A stretch of 64,000 nucleotides of DNA. Source: Microbacterium endophyticum. Lineage in GTDB: Bacteria > Actinomycetota > Actinomycetes > Actinomycetales > Microbacteriaceae. Shown here one piece after another: positions 35,601-44,258 of this stretch. The DNA lies in the NCBI RefSeq assembly GCF_011047135.1, contig NZ_CP049255.1:2356001-2420000 (forward strand), written 5' to 3'. A model generated the notes under the pieces. That model ran no database searches, was not told the DNA's origin, and was given only the letters and a program-made list of their open reading frames with translations. Each line of letters starts with the position of its first letter. Positions within the stretch are counted from its first letter, which is position 1. The translations under genes and the position numbers were made by a program.

Positions 35601-36302
35601 GAGGCCTTCGCCGGTCGAGGCGACGTCGCCGAATTCGTCGGACGCGACACGGCCGAGCCCTTCGCCGTGCTGACCCTCGAAGAGTCTGTTGCCGAAAGCC
35701 GCGACCGCGTCATTTTCTCGCTCGGCTTTGGCCTCACCCGCCACGGCCGTGTGCTGAGCGACTTCGGGGACCTTTCGACACCAGATGGTGAGCGCCTTCT
35801 CACCGTCGGCATGACCCGTGCACGCCGCTCGATGGTGATCGTCTCGTCGATCCGTCCATCGGCATTCGACGATGGCCGCCTCGAACACGGCGCCGCAACG
35901 CTCATGGGAATCCTCGGAAACGTTGCTTCTCGCCAGCGGTCGAACCAGCTCGAAGACCTGGCCGACCCGCCCACGCGAGTGCTGGCGCGGGAACTTCGAA
36001 AGCTCGGCATCAAGGTCGACGTCAACTACCGTGGCCTCCTGCCGCTCGTCGCTCACTTCGAGGGCAAAGCCGTGGTCGCCGAAAGCGACCCGGAGACCCG
36101 CGACGAGTCGCTTCGTGAGTCGCTGCGCCTTCGCCCACAGATTCTTCGGCGCCTCGGCTGGCACTACGTGCGCGTGCACGCGTTCGACCTCTACAGCGAT
36201 CCGGCGCTCGTCGCGGCCCGCATCGGCGGCGTGCTCGGCATCACGACCGATAGCAGCACCATCACGGGTGCTACGACCCAACCGCTCGATGTCATCGAAT
36301 GA
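32601..36302 (+). CDS. Very large AAA / SF1-helicase-like protein with degenerate Walker motifs
   Basis: 1233 residues from GTG 32601 (GAGGGA just upstream; GTG 32577 is an alternative). The P-loop 'LPGTGGTQTVINA' (about 302-314) lacks the invariant lysine of G-x4-G-K-T. The Walker B position 'DAVLIADAAS' (about 823-832) lacks the usual acidic pair. Later helicase-like features are kept: 'AFGDPVTQKPM', 'LTHSYRAGGEDLAELVN' and 'LLTVGMTRARRSMVIV'. The C-terminal part 'RRLGWHYVRVHAFDLYSDP' resembles the Vsr/REase-like tail of DUF4011-type helicases. It is probably a conserved actinobacterial family in which ATP use is weakened or altered. Function unknown. Confidence 0.75.
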   Translation: MSEQKDTPSSVDPSGLGLSEPGVVVTHIAEPERKRLREEAADLGGRSTLLHFSDTPEAGIDITKAHPGSLPQFLTGRATLLSNLFRDEVALRTARIAAERIAAKNVELRTARGMEAVHLGVGMAGWRIGGLTCAAPVLLRPLAIRRHHTDFELKLHGSFSVNPELVHALGTHFGMRIDSAALAALAYDGNIFKPQPVIDHLRALTPHIASFTVKPRLIVSTFADVGSPMARDAANLDHPLLNALAGHPDDRARVMVRPPMPPAADPDHRSPAADTLLLDADGEQEAVLSRITAGHSLTVHTLPGTGGTQTVINAMGAMVQQGKRVLIVSARRSTLDGIRHRLSSIGLESLAVSPRHLRRDLIRAIGRNEKAEQHNVSEIDDALVRLRTVLRDYRSSLTVQHPSLGVCALDIVRKLTELASQSPAPSTSARFDVATLERLRDSRKSAAATLTASARLGEFRFGPDDSPWYGVSFAVTDEARAAHALAKRLHVQDTPSLIERGYELIAQTRMRPYRSIAELGEYLRLLQGIRETLDKFSPTVFERPLAELIKAHSPRKDTSAMSGANRRRLKNLSKEYVRPGVHVADMYESLVRIHEQRSQWQRFVEAGAIPEVPVGLADVSVAWQRVNADLGELDKILRREGVNRLASLPIPQLVRTLAGLAAESSYFDNLVERAHLRTELAGLGLEPLLKELSVRHVSEKDVERELEFAWWQSALEHLLRTDRALLGANTAVVDRLERDYRLVDEAHAAAAGKLMAAQLATQWRIGIVDEEREASALKQALKQGVSSAAALTRTAPKLMRTLAPVWLASPYDVPEIPDTEMFDAVLIADAASLCLAEGAPALRRARQIVAFGDPVTQKPMPFRVASAAAADIEDESEVPFDEVSLFERLSELFDVETLTHSYRAGGEDLAELVNDAFYGGEIVSLPWAGSYLGRGSLSVDYVEGGTGTPDPISGAVESPDAEVSRIVTLVTEHAVNRGSESLMVITASRRHAERVRAAIDEAFAGRGDVAEFVGRDTAEPFAVLTLEESVAESRDRVIFSLGFGLTRHGRVLSDFGDLSTPDGERLLTVGMTRARRSMVIVSSIRPSAFDDGRLEHGAATLMGILGNVASRQRSNQLEDLADPPTRVLARELRKLGIKVDVNYRGLLPLVAHFEGKAVVAESDPETRDESLRESLRLRPQILRRLGWHYVRVHAFDLYSDPALVAARIGGVLGITTDSSTITGATTQPLDVIE

Positions 36303-36483
36303 GCGCCGTCAGCGCGTAGAGCGAGTAGCGGGCTCACGCCGCGCCAAGCTCACGCCGGCCCCGGGCACACGCCCTGAGCCCGTGCCAAGAGACGACACAA
36401 ACGGCGTTGGGGCCGAGGCATCCGTTGATACCTCCGGCCCCAACGACGAGCGGATGCTGCGCGACGTACCGCCGCACTACTGA
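36289..36483 (+). CDS. Small conserved hypothetical protein (64 aa)
   Basis: It starts at ATG 36289, overlapping the last 14 bases of the helicase-like gene in another frame. The product is basic and Pro-rich, ending 'GPNDERMLRDVPPHY'. The closing 'NDERLxRDxPPHx' is a recurrent C-terminus of small actinobacterial proteins downstream of such helicase-like genes, which supports its reality. No function known. Confidence 0.65.
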   Translation: MSSNERRQRVERVAGSRRAKLTPAPGTRPEPVPRDDTNGVGAEASVDTSGPNDERMLRDVPPHY

Positions 36484-36499
36484 GTTCAGCTAGTGAGAC

Positions 36500-36928
36500 C
36501 TACTGCTTTGCTGTGGGCTCTTGTTTCTGGAGCAGGTCGCGAATCTGCATGAGAAGTTCTTGTTCGGTCGGAAGTGGTTCCGACTCGGGCTCTTCGTTGA
36601 CACCGGCCTTAGTCGCGGCGCGCGCTTTGATGCGGTTCATGGGGAAGACGAACGCGAAGTACACGACGACAGCGACGGCCAAGAAGTTGATGACCGCACC
36701 GACCATGCTGCCGATAGCGAAGGTGGATACACCGTCACCGATGAGGACGGGAACATCCCAGGTCCACTTATCGAGGCTACCGACCTGAAAGATCACGCCG
36801 ATGAGCGGGTTGATGAACCCGGTGACAAGTGCCGTGACGATTGCAGTGAACGCTGCGCCAATGACGACCGCTACGGCCAGATCGATGACGTTGCCGCGGA
36901 GAATGAACTCCTTGAATCCCTTGATCAT
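36500..36928 (-). CDS. mscL: Large-conductance mechanosensitive channel MscL
   Basis: 142 residues from ATG 36928 (GAGGAAAG 4 bases upstream). '[20 protein letters not shown]' followed by '[15 protein letters not shown]' is the canonical N-terminal helix and TM1; TM2 is '[19 protein letters not shown]'. The C-terminal bundle helix ends '[13 protein letters not shown]'. It opens on hypo-osmotic shock. It is the last gene of a run of three on the minus strand (cyclo-ligase, FmdB-like, mscL). Confidence 0.95.
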   Translation of the reverse strand: MIKGFKEFILRGNVIDLAVAVVIGAAFTAIVTALVTGFINPLIGVIFQVGSLDKWTWDVPVLIGDGVSTFAIGSMVGAVINFLAVAVVVYFAFVFPMNRIKARAATKAGVNEEPESEPLPTEQELLMQIRDLLQKQEPTAKQ

Positions 36929-36947
36929 GTCTTTCCTCACTGCACGC

Positions 36948-37271
36948 TCAGCTGGCTTTAGACGTACTCGACGAGGTGCTCCCCGACGATTCTTTAGACG
37001 CCGACTTTTTTGACGACGATTCTTTCGATGATGACCCAGAAGACGATGAGCTGCTAGAAGATGAACTGCTCGAATCGCTGCTCTTCTTCTCCGCTGGACG
37101 AGAATCAGTGCGGTAGAAGCCCGATCCGTTGAACGTCACACCGATTGTGCCGTACTGCTTGCGGAGTGTGCCGCCGCACTCGGGGCATTCCGTGAGAGCT
37201 GAATCGGTGAAGGACTGCACCGCATCGAATCGGTGACCGCACTGAGTGCAGGCATAGGCATAGGTGGGCAT
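36948..37271 (-). CDS. FmdB-family zinc-ribbon protein with a Ser-rich tail
   Basis: 107 residues. The first 50 form the zinc ribbon: '[16 protein letters not shown]' and '[16 protein letters not shown]' supply four cysteines, followed by '[15 protein letters not shown]'. The remaining 45 residues are almost only Ser/Lys. It lies 13 bases after the cyclo-ligase gene. FmdB proteins are putative regulators; the Ser tail is common in Micrococcales. Confidence 0.9.
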   Translation of the reverse strand: MPTYAYACTQCGHRFDAVQSFTDSALTECPECGGTLRKQYGTIGVTFNGSGFYRTDSRPAEKKSSDSSSSSSSSSSSSGSSSKESSSKKSASKESSGSTSSSTSKAS

Positions 37272-37284
37272 GGCGTCTTTCGGA

Positions 37285-37881
37285 TTAGAGCGATTGCGTC
37301 GCGAAGGTGAGAGTCTGTGTCGGGGTCACGATGCCGGTGACCGGCTGGTCGTGCACGTCTGCGGGAACTGACTCGATGTACTCGGAGTCGTAGATGACGG
37401 CGTAGACCGGAGGGCAGCGCTCCATCGAACCGAGCGTCTTGTCGAAGTAGCCGCGTCCCCATCCGAGCCTCATACCGGTGTGGTCGATGGCGGCCGCCGG
37501 AATGATGAGGAGATCAACGTCATTGACGGCGATGGGGCCGAGAACTTCACCGACTGGTTCAGGGAGACCGAAAAGACCCTCGGCGATGTCGCCGTCGGCC
37601 GTGGCGACGGCCCAGTCGAGAAGGCCATCCGCGCGGGTGATCGGTAGCAGCACGCGGATGCCGCGATCCAGCGCAGCGTTTAAGAAGTTGCGGGTATCCG
37701 GCTCGGTCGAAGTGGAAAGAAAGCACGAGATAGAAGTGGCGCCCGTGCTCTCGAGGAGGGCATCGAGCTGGGCGTGCACACCGACTCCGGCAGCGTCTCG
37801 CGCGGCATCCGAAAGAATCTGTCGCCGTTCGCGGAGGTCGGCGCGGAGCGCTCGCTTCTCGTTGTCAATGTCGTCGGGCAT
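37285..37881 (-). CDS. 5-formyltetrahydrofolate cyclo-ligase
   Basis: 198 residues. 'EKRALRADLRERR' opens the family. 'LLIIPAAAIDHTGMRLGWGR' followed by 'GYFDKTL' is the folate/ATP-binding signature (G-x-R-L-G-x-G-x-G-Y-Y/F-D). It converts 5-formyl-THF to 5,10-methenyl-THF with ATP. First gene of a minus-strand run, divergent from galU over 102 bases. Confidence 0.92.
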   Translation of the reverse strand: MPDDIDNEKRALRADLRERRQILSDAARDAAGVGVHAQLDALLESTGATSISCFLSTSTEPDTRNFLNAALDRGIRVLLPITRADGLLDWAVATADGDIAEGLFGLPEPVGEVLGPIAVNDVDLLIIPAAAIDHTGMRLGWGRGYFDKTLGSMERCPPVYAVIYDSEYIESVPADVHDQPVTGIVTPTQTLTFATQSL

Positions 37882-37983
37882 GAATTGAGTCTACGAGGCT
37901 CGGGTTTGTTCGCGGGTCGAGTGGATTATCTCACCGTGTGTCATCGTGACGTCATAGAAACCTTCTCCCGTTAGGATCTGGGT

Positions 37984-38871
37984 ATGTCTCACAAGCCCTT
38001 TAAGGCCGTTATTCCTGCGGCGGGACTCGGCACCCGCTTTCTACCTGCGACCAAGGCGATGCCAAAAGAGATGCTGCCGGTCGTAGACAAGCCAGCTATT
38101 CAGTACGTCGTCGAAGAAGCTGCCGCTGCCGGAATCGAAGATGTCCTCATCATCACGGGGCGTAACAAGCACAACATCGCGAACCACTTCGACTCGGTTC
38201 CTGAGCTTGAAGAGAAACTCCGCGAAAAGGGCGACCTCGATCGCCTCGCGCGCGTACACAAGTCGAGCGAACTCGCCGACATCCACATGGTGCGTCAGGG
38301 GGAGCCGAAGGGCCTGGGTCACGCAGTGTCGCGTGCACGTCGCCACGTCGGAGACCACCCATTCGCCGTACTGCTCGGTGACGACCTCATCGATGCGCGT
38401 GATCCACTCCTCACGAAGATGCTGTCGGAGTACGACAAGCGTTCGGCGACTGTCATTGCGCTGATGGAGGTTGAACCGTCGCAGATTCACATGTACGGTG
38501 CGGCCGCTGTTGAGCCGACCGACGACCCAGACGTCGTCAAGGTGACGGGTCTCGTAGAGAAGCCCGCGACTGAGGATGCCCCCTCAAACCTTGCGATCAT
38601 CGGTCGCTACGTGCTCGACCCTTCGGTCTTCGATGTGCTCGAGCACACAGAGCCCGGCAAGGGCGGCGAAATCCAGCTGACTGATGCGCTGCAGGAGATG
38701 GCAAGCGACGAAACCGGTGGCGGCGTCTATGGCGTTATCTTCCGCGGCCGTCGCTACGACACCGGCGATAGAGTGGACTACATTAAGGCCATCGTTCAGC
38801 TCGCTGCCGATCGCGACGACCTCGGACCCGACCTGCGTCCGTGGTTCAAAGAATTCGCGGCCACACTCTGA
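37984..38871 (+). CDS. galU: UTP-glucose-1-phosphate uridylyltransferase
   Basis: 295 residues. The nucleotidyl-transferase motif 'IPAAGLGTRFLPATKAMPKE' opens the protein. 'VVDKPAIQYVVEEAAAAGI', 'AVLLGDDLID' and 'GLVEKPATEDAPS' follow in the usual order. It makes UDP-glucose for cell-wall and exopolysaccharide synthesis. The gene order cyclo-ligase divergent to galU followed by an acetyltransferase is common in this family of organisms. Confidence 0.95.
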   Translation: MSHKPFKAVIPAAGLGTRFLPATKAMPKEMLPVVDKPAIQYVVEEAAAAGIEDVLIITGRNKHNIANHFDSVPELEEKLREKGDLDRLARVHKSSELADIHMVRQGEPKGLGHAVSRARRHVGDHPFAVLLGDDLIDARDPLLTKMLSEYDKRSATVIALMEVEPSQIHMYGAAAVEPTDDPDVVKVTGLVEKPATEDAPSNLAIIGRYVLDPSVFDVLEHTEPGKGGEIQLTDALQEMASDETGGGVYGVIFRGRRYDTGDRVDYIKAIVQLAADRDDLGPDLRPWFKEFAATL

Positions 38872-38895
38872 GTCACCGTTTGAAAGGGTGCCGGC

Positions 38896-39525
38896 ATGGA
38901 TTTGACGGTGCCACGTGCGCACGGACCCATTTCGATACGCCTCGTGCGTCCGAAAGACGCGCGAACGCTGCAAAATGAGCTGATCTCCAATCGAGGTTGG
39001 CTGCGCAAGTGGGAAGCAACCAGCCCCGATAGCGCCGTGTCATTCGACATGCGCGCCGGGGTCAAGCGCCTGCTGCAGCAATATCGGGATGGCGCCGGCA
39101 TTCCCTTCGTCATGGAGTACAACGGTGAAATCGCCGGTCAACTTAACGTGTGGGGGATCGCGCGCGGATCCCTCTCATCGGCAACGATCGGCTATTGGGT
39201 CAGCGAACGGTTCGCCGGGCACGGCGTGACGCCGACCTCGGTCGCTATCGCCACCGACATCTGCTTCTTCGAGCTCGGCCTGCATCGCATGGAGATTTGC
39301 ATCAGGCCCGAAAATGTTGCGAGCCTCCGAGTCGTCGAAAAGCTCGGTTTTCGGTACGAGGGATTGCGTCGCAGCTACATTCACATCAACGGCGACTGGC
39401 GCGATCACTACTCGTTCGCTCTCGTTCGAGAGGATGTGCCGGGTGGCGTGCTGCGTCGCTGGGCCGGCGGCAATGCACCTCAGGATGCCGCGCGCATTCC
39501 GCCAGCAGACCTTTTGCCAGAGTAA
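38896..39525 (+). CDS. GNAT-family N-acetyltransferase (RimJ-like)
   Basis: 209 residues with the RimJ/RimL pattern: 'ISIRLVRPKDARTLQNEL' at the start, 'SATIGYWVSERFAGHGVTPT' (the acetyl-CoA loop with a modified Q/R-x-x-G-x-G/A), and 'RMEICIRPENVASLRVVEK' near the end. It lies 24 bases after galU and is probably co-transcribed. A ribosomal-protein or other N-terminal amine may be the substrate. Confidence 0.88.
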   Translation: MDLTVPRAHGPISIRLVRPKDARTLQNELISNRGWLRKWEATSPDSAVSFDMRAGVKRLLQQYRDGAGIPFVMEYNGEIAGQLNVWGIARGSLSSATIGYWVSERFAGHGVTPTSVAIATDICFFELGLHRMEICIRPENVASLRVVEKLGFRYEGLRRSYIHINGDWRDHYSFALVREDVPGGVLRRWAGGNAPQDAARIPPADLLPE

Positions 39526-39587
39526 CCCCAGGCGACACGCGCAGTTCTAGCGTGCATTGAACGGTGTCGTCGCATACCGTTTACGAC

Positions 39588-40478
39588 ATGGGTGGGCAAG
39601 TACTAGGTGGCGGGGTGATCATCGCCGTCGCTGTCGCGCTCTGGCTGGTCTACCTTTTGCCGTCGCTGCACAGCTCGCACCAGTTCAATGCTGCCGAACG
39701 AAATGCTGTGCGGCTCAACCAGGCGCTTCGGATTCTCGCTGAAACCAGTGAGACGCCGCAAGAAGTGCGCATGGAGCTGAACGCCCGCACCGCGATGGCT
39801 CAGCAAAAACTTGCACGCCGCGCCCAGGCTGAGCGTGAGAACGCTGAGCTCGATACGGCGAAAGCTGAACTCGAGACCGCTCGACTCGAACGTGAGCGCG
39901 CACGAGCACTTCCTGCGGCTCGCCGCGCACGCGCGCGACGTCGAGCACGAACCACTGCGACCGCGATGGCGCTGCTGGCATTCGTCGTCGGTGGCGTCGG
40001 GACGTGGCAGCTTGTGAGCGTTGGCACCTCAACCCTTCTCTGGGCCGCGGGGGCTGTTCTGCTCGGCTCAGTCGTCGTACTTCAGCGGATGGCTGCAGTC
40101 TCGCGTCGCGCACACACCGTCGTTGCGGCACCCGCTGCTGTTCGAACCCAGCCTGTCGTGCAAGACGTTCCTCTCGTGCGTCAGCACCGAGACACGCAGT
40201 GGCAGCCGCGCACACTTCCGCGTCCGTTGAGCTCGTCAGTGGGGTCAGCAGCAGCTGTCGTTCGTGATGCAGCGGATGCTCGTGAGGCCCTCCGTGCTGC
40301 CGCGATCGAAGAAGCGAAGCGGCAGCAAGCGGCGAAGGTTGCCCCGCGCTCTATTGATACTGCACGCGTGGTTGAGCCTGCGGCATCCGGTTCGGCGTAC
40401 TCGCGCATGGGGTACGTCGACGACGCCGAGATCGAAGCGCACGTCCGCGATCTGCTGGAGCGACGCGTCGCGGGATAG
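39588..40478 (+). CDS. Membrane protein with coiled coil, actinobacterial conserved hypothetical
   Basis: 296 residues if started at ATG 39588; GTG 39564 is possible and neither has a clear ribosome site. The N-terminal helix 'VIIAVAVALWLVYLLPSLH' is followed by a charged coiled coil (about 60-115, Ala/Glu/Arg-rich), two close transmembrane helices (about 121-170), and a long Ala/Arg/Val-rich cytosolic tail. I do not recognise a domain. Such proteins sit next to galU/rimJ in related genomes. Confidence 0.68.
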   Translation: MGGQVLGGGVIIAVAVALWLVYLLPSLHSSHQFNAAERNAVRLNQALRILAETSETPQEVRMELNARTAMAQQKLARRAQAERENAELDTAKAELETARLERERARALPAARRARARRRARTTATAMALLAFVVGGVGTWQLVSVGTSTLLWAAGAVLLGSVVVLQRMAAVSRRAHTVVAAPAAVRTQPVVQDVPLVRQHRDTQWQPRTLPRPLSSSVGSAAAVVRDAADAREALRAAAIEEAKRQQAAKVAPRSIDTARVVEPAASGSAYSRMGYVDDAEIEAHVRDLLERRVAG

Positions 40479-40531
40479 CCCGCCTGATGCGTGTCGCGCC
40501 GGACCGGCGTGATAATGTTTTTGAGGTTCAA

Positions 40532-40607
40532 GGGCCTGTGGCGCAGTTGGTAGCGCGCCTCGTTCGCATCGAGGAGGTCAGGGGTTCAAATCCCCTCAGG
40601 TCCACCA
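40532..40607 (+). tRNA. tRNA-Ala(CGC)
   Basis: Acceptor GGGCCTG/CAGGTCC; D arm GCGC/GCGC; anticodon stem CCTCG/CGAGG with loop TTCGCAT and anticodon CGC; T arm AGGGG/CCCCT. The terminal CCA (40605-40607) is encoded. A T-tract follows directly. Confidence 0.94.
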
Positions 40608-41034
40608 TTTTTTGATACGTCTATGCCTCTATTAGGCGTAATGTTCGAGTGAACGGGCAAGCCGGTAAGCGCGGGAGGCCCTTTTTTGCGGGCGATTGTG
40701 CGGCTGATCCCTGTTTCTTTGTTCGTATGTCTTTAGGGTCGTTGACCATGCGATTGCGTCGAAGGGACTTGAGTGACGTGCGCGACCTGTTGGAGTATCG
40801 GCGCGCTTCCGCGAGTTTTCGACAGTTTTTTTGCCGTCGCTCGTCGAACGTTTCGGCGCTTAAGGTTGGGCCTGATATTTCAGCCCAAAAACATCTTCCT
40901 CATAGGTCGTTCATAGTGATACATTTCTGAAGCTTGTTCGGGTTTCTGGTTCGCCACAGGGGCGGCCGCAGCGCAAGTGTTTGGGGATGCGCGCGCTGCT
41001 GATGCTCCGCGCGCCCTCGCGTAGTGGGGGATAC
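40608..41034. other. Intergenic region upstream of the LamG/Rhs operon
   Basis: 427 bases without a convincing gene. A T6 tract follows tRNA-Ala. AT content is higher than around it, as expected for a promoter region, but I cannot pick a credible -35/-10 pair. Confidence 0.4.
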
Positions 41035-44000
41035 GTGGAAACTAGGGCTGAGGCGAGCGCGGCTTCGAAGGCGCGCATTGCCGCACGGCGGGGCCGTTTT
41101 GTTCCGATCCTTCTGATTTCGTCCTTGATAGGTGCGAGCGTCGTGGCGGGTATCCAGTCATCGCAGACACCGCCGGTTGGGGCCGATTGCTCCCTCGCCG
41201 AGGTCGAGACATCCGATGAGGCGGGGGCGATAGCGGCTGCGTGTGATGTTGAGGTCGAAGTTCTTAGTGAGCGCACACCCTGGGTGACCGTGTTGGCTCG
41301 CCCCGATGGGCAGACGCGGATGACAGTGGACGCGGTACCTGAGCACACGAACGTGAACGGTGTGTGGGAGCCGATTGACGTTTCTGTCATTCCTGCGGCT
41401 GTGCCCGCGAATGTGACGGAGAGCGCCACGAGTGTCTCTGGGCACGGCGGCGGTGTCGGTGCGCCAGCTACGACACGCACTGACGTCTTTCCGATTGTCG
41501 AAGAGCGCACAGCTGGCGACACCGTGGCGGACGACGAGGTCACAGACGACGGTGAACATCCTGAGGATGTAGGCGGCGGGGCTATCGATATCGATACTGA
41601 GTCGATGCTCGGCGTCGCCGCTCCGGTGTTTCCACTTTGGTTCAACCCGGGCGGCGACGCAGGTGAAGGGCTTCCACTCGGCGTCGTCGAACGTGACGAC
41701 GCATGGGTCAAGTTGTGGTTTCCACTCTCGCTACCCGAGCCCACTCTTGATGACAGGTTTGTGACGTACGAACTCGCCGCCGGGGCGCGCCTGATTGTCG
41801 CGGTGATGGCCGACGGATCGGGATTCCGACCCGTGGTCGAACTGGACACGCCGCAGGCCGCCGACTGGTTGGAGGACGAACTTTCATCGGCACGCGAAGA
41901 GCGCGGACTGCCCGGGTCTGGTCTGCAGATGCCGTTCGAGGTCGAAGCTTCGGACGGTGTAAGCATGCAGGGAGTAGAGGACACCGGATTCGAGTTCGTC
42001 AATGAAAGCGGGGAGATCCTCTTCTCCAGCCCGCCGTCGCTGATGTGGGACTCAAGCGCCGACATGGCTGAAGATCGCGGGGAGGTGCGCGCAGAATTTC
42101 CTCTTCCCGGCGACCGATCGCTCGTGATGCCGGTAGATGTTGTGGCAGGAGACGAGGGCAAGGGCACGGTCCTCGTGTCGCCAAATGAGGAGATGCTGTC
42201 GGATTCCGACACCGTCTGGCCAGTGAGGATCGACCCGACGCTCGGCGGACGGACACCAACAGCATGGGTCGCGGTGCGCACAGGTGGGTTTACCAGCGCG
42301 ATTTACAAGTGGGCCGATACGTCGTCCCGCGTCGGCGAGTCGATGGGGCACTGCTCCATGTCGTGGACCTCAGCATGTGTAACAACCTTCACCTCCCGTC
42401 TTGTGTGGGAGTTCCGCGACAGCGGCAGCAACTCCGTCGGAAGTTGGCTCGACAAGCTTTCGGGATCCGACATCACCTCCGCGACCTTCTCCGCCGACCC
42501 AGGACAACGTGGAAACTGCACGTCAACCCGGACGGATGCTTACCAGACCGATGGGATATCCAGCTCACAGCAGAGTTGGAGCAGTATGGGTTTCCTCAAG
42601 TACGCCTCCAACATCACTGCTCCGCAAGGCGACGCATGCTCTGACTCCGGGGTGCGCCGAGAGTGGGACGTGAAGAGCGTCGTTGTTGACGGGTCTAACC
42701 AAAACTGGCCTTCGGTGACGATCGGTCTTAAAGCGAACAACGAGTCCAGCTCAAGCGGATACAAGACCTACAAAAACGACGCGCGCCTCGACATCGTTTT
42801 CAACCGGGCGCCGAATGTCCCGACGAGCGTAAAGATGACTTCGCCCGCGCAGTCGTGTGTGTCGGGTAGTAGTCGCCCTGTGCTGGCGACTACGACGCCG
42901 ACTTTTTCTGCGGTTGCTTCGGACCCCGACGGCGGAAATGTCCGCGTTCGGTTTCAGGTATATATTCCGAGCCCAGAGTCAGAAGCCTGGAACAGTGGTG
43001 ACCTTGCTGCGAAGGCCTCCGGGTCTACCTTCTCCGCAAAGGTCGCGTCTGGAAAACTCGTTGCCGGAAAGGTTTACCGCTATAGGGCGTACACGACCGA
43101 TGGGGCGCGACGATCGTCGTGGTCGTCGGCGATCTGCGAGTTCACGGTCGATGTGACGAAACCGGCATCGCCGACGGTGACTCCCGTGCGCACCGGTGTT
43201 GCCGCGATTTACGACCGTGATGTGGAGCGCGGTGGTGTCGGCTTAGCAGGAAAGTTCACCATCAGCCGCGGCAATTCAAGTGATGTGACGCAGTTTAAGT
43301 ACTCGTTCAACAACACCTCGCTAACCTCAACAGCCACGCCGAACAGCTCGGGTACTGCGCAGATTGCGTTCACACCCACTACGGCCGGACCTGTGACGAT
43401 GCGGGTGTCGAGCCGAGACAAGGCCGGAAACGAATCACCACCGACCACCTACGTGTTTGACGTAGCCGGGGCGAAAGAAGATGCGATCTGGATGCTCGAC
43501 GAAGGCGAGGGTGACGTCGCCGCCGACACGAGCGGCACCACTCCCGCCCGTGACCTCGAAGTATCCGGTGCCGGCTGGCTCGCGGGCCCGCATGATTTGT
43601 TCGGGTCGCGGCCAGGGGATGGCTCGTTGAGCTTCGACGGAACAGACGACGTTGCCAGTACGGGCCCGGTAGTGGACACCAGTGAATCGTTTGTTGTCTC
43701 GGCATTCGTCTGGCTGAATGCCGAGGCGACTAGCCCGTACGACTTCACCGCCGTTTCGCAGGACGGGATCGTCACATCCGCTTTTCAGCTGGGTTATTCC
43801 CAGTCCTGTCCGGACACGACAGCCGGCTGCTGGTCGTTCCGGATGAGAGACGCGGACGCGGGCACCGCCCCTCTCACGTTCGTGAAATCGACGGTTCCTG
43901 GTGTTCGAGACGAGTGGGTCCATCTGGTCGCCGAACACGACGCCGCCACCAAGACGATGAGTATCTGGGTGTGCGAGATCGGTACCCCCGAGAACCCCGC

Positions 44001-44256
44001 AACAGGTAACCCGGTGCAAACTGCTGTGGCGCGAACAGCGACTCCGTGGGACTCCACTGGTGCGTTCGTCCTGGGTCGGGGGTACTCCAACTCGGCCGTA
44101 TCGAGCTGGTGGCCAGGGAAGATCGACAACGTGCGCGTATTTAAAGGCGAGGTAGTCGCTGAATCGAAGATCCGTCGCATGTGCCAGGGCGCGGAAGCCA
44201 CCGACTTCGATGGTGACCTCGATGCCCTCGACCCGACCATCACCGAAGGCGAGTGA
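41035..44256 (+). CDS. Exported LamG-domain protein, partner of the Rhs toxin
   Basis: 1073 residues from GTG 41035 (GGGGGA 4 bases upstream), preferred over TTG 40981. A basic N-terminus and hydrophobic helix 'FVPILLISSLIGASVVAGIQ' indicate export or membrane anchoring. A long beta-rich region follows, including an FNIII-like stretch ('VTKPASPTVTP', about 700-720). A C-terminal LamG/concanavalin-like domain ('LSFDGTDDVASTGPVV', 'RDEWVHLVAEHDAATKTMS', 'GKIDNVRVFKGEV') spans about 820-1060. Its stop overlaps or abuts the Rhs start, so the two are translated together. In actinobacteria such proteins regularly precede giant Rhs proteins and are probably cell-surface carriers or adhesins. Confidence 0.82.
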   Translation: METRAEASAASKARIAARRGRFVPILLISSLIGASVVAGIQSSQTPPVGADCSLAEVETSDEAGAIAAACDVEVEVLSERTPWVTVLARPDGQTRMTVDAVPEHTNVNGVWEPIDVSVIPAAVPANVTESATSVSGHGGGVGAPATTRTDVFPIVEERTAGDTVADDEVTDDGEHPEDVGGGAIDIDTESMLGVAAPVFPLWFNPGGDAGEGLPLGVVERDDAWVKLWFPLSLPEPTLDDRFVTYELAAGARLIVAVMADGSGFRPVVELDTPQAADWLEDELSSAREERGLPGSGLQMPFEVEASDGVSMQGVEDTGFEFVNESGEILFSSPPSLMWDSSADMAEDRGEVRAEFPLPGDRSLVMPVDVVAGDEGKGTVLVSPNEEMLSDSDTVWPVRIDPTLGGRTPTAWVAVRTGGFTSAIYKWADTSSRVGESMGHCSMSWTSACVTTFTSRLVWEFRDSGSNSVGSWLDKLSGSDITSATFSADPGQRGNCTSTRTDAYQTDGISSSQQSWSSMGFLKYASNITAPQGDACSDSGVRREWDVKSVVVDGSNQNWPSVTIGLKANNESSSSGYKTYKNDARLDIVFNRAPNVPTSVKMTSPAQSCVSGSSRPVLATTTPTFSAVASDPDGGNVRVRFQVYIPSPESEAWNSGDLAAKASGSTFSAKVASGKLVAGKVYRYRAYTTDGARRSSWSSAICEFTVDVTKPASPTVTPVRTGVAAIYDRDVERGGVGLAGKFTISRGNSSDVTQFKYSFNNTSLTSTATPNSSGTAQIAFTPTTAGPVTMRVSSRDKAGNESPPTTYVFDVAGAKEDAIWMLDEGEGDVAADTSGTTPARDLEVSGAGWLAGPHDLFGSRPGDGSLSFDGTDDVASTGPVVDTSESFVVSAFVWLNAEATSPYDFTAVSQDGIVTSAFQLGYSQSCPDTTAGCWSFRMRDADAGTAPLTFVKSTVPGVRDEWVHLVAEHDAATKTMSIWVCEIGTPENPATGNPVQTAVARTATPWDSTGAFVLGRGYSNSAVSSWWPGKIDNVRVFKGEVVAESKIRRMCQGAEATDFDGDLDALDPTITEGE

Positions 44257-44258
44257 CC

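Noticed and set aside
34275..36281. Long (668-codon) minus-strand open frame opposite the helicase-like gene
   Set aside because: Antisense shadow of a high-GC gene: composition is Arg/Glu/Val-rich without domain landmarks, no ribosome site, and the plus-strand frame shows clear helicase motifs.
40649..40930. 93-codon ORF between tRNA-Ala and the LamG gene
   Set aside because: Cys/Phe/Arg-rich, no start context, no family resemblance; treated as noncoding.
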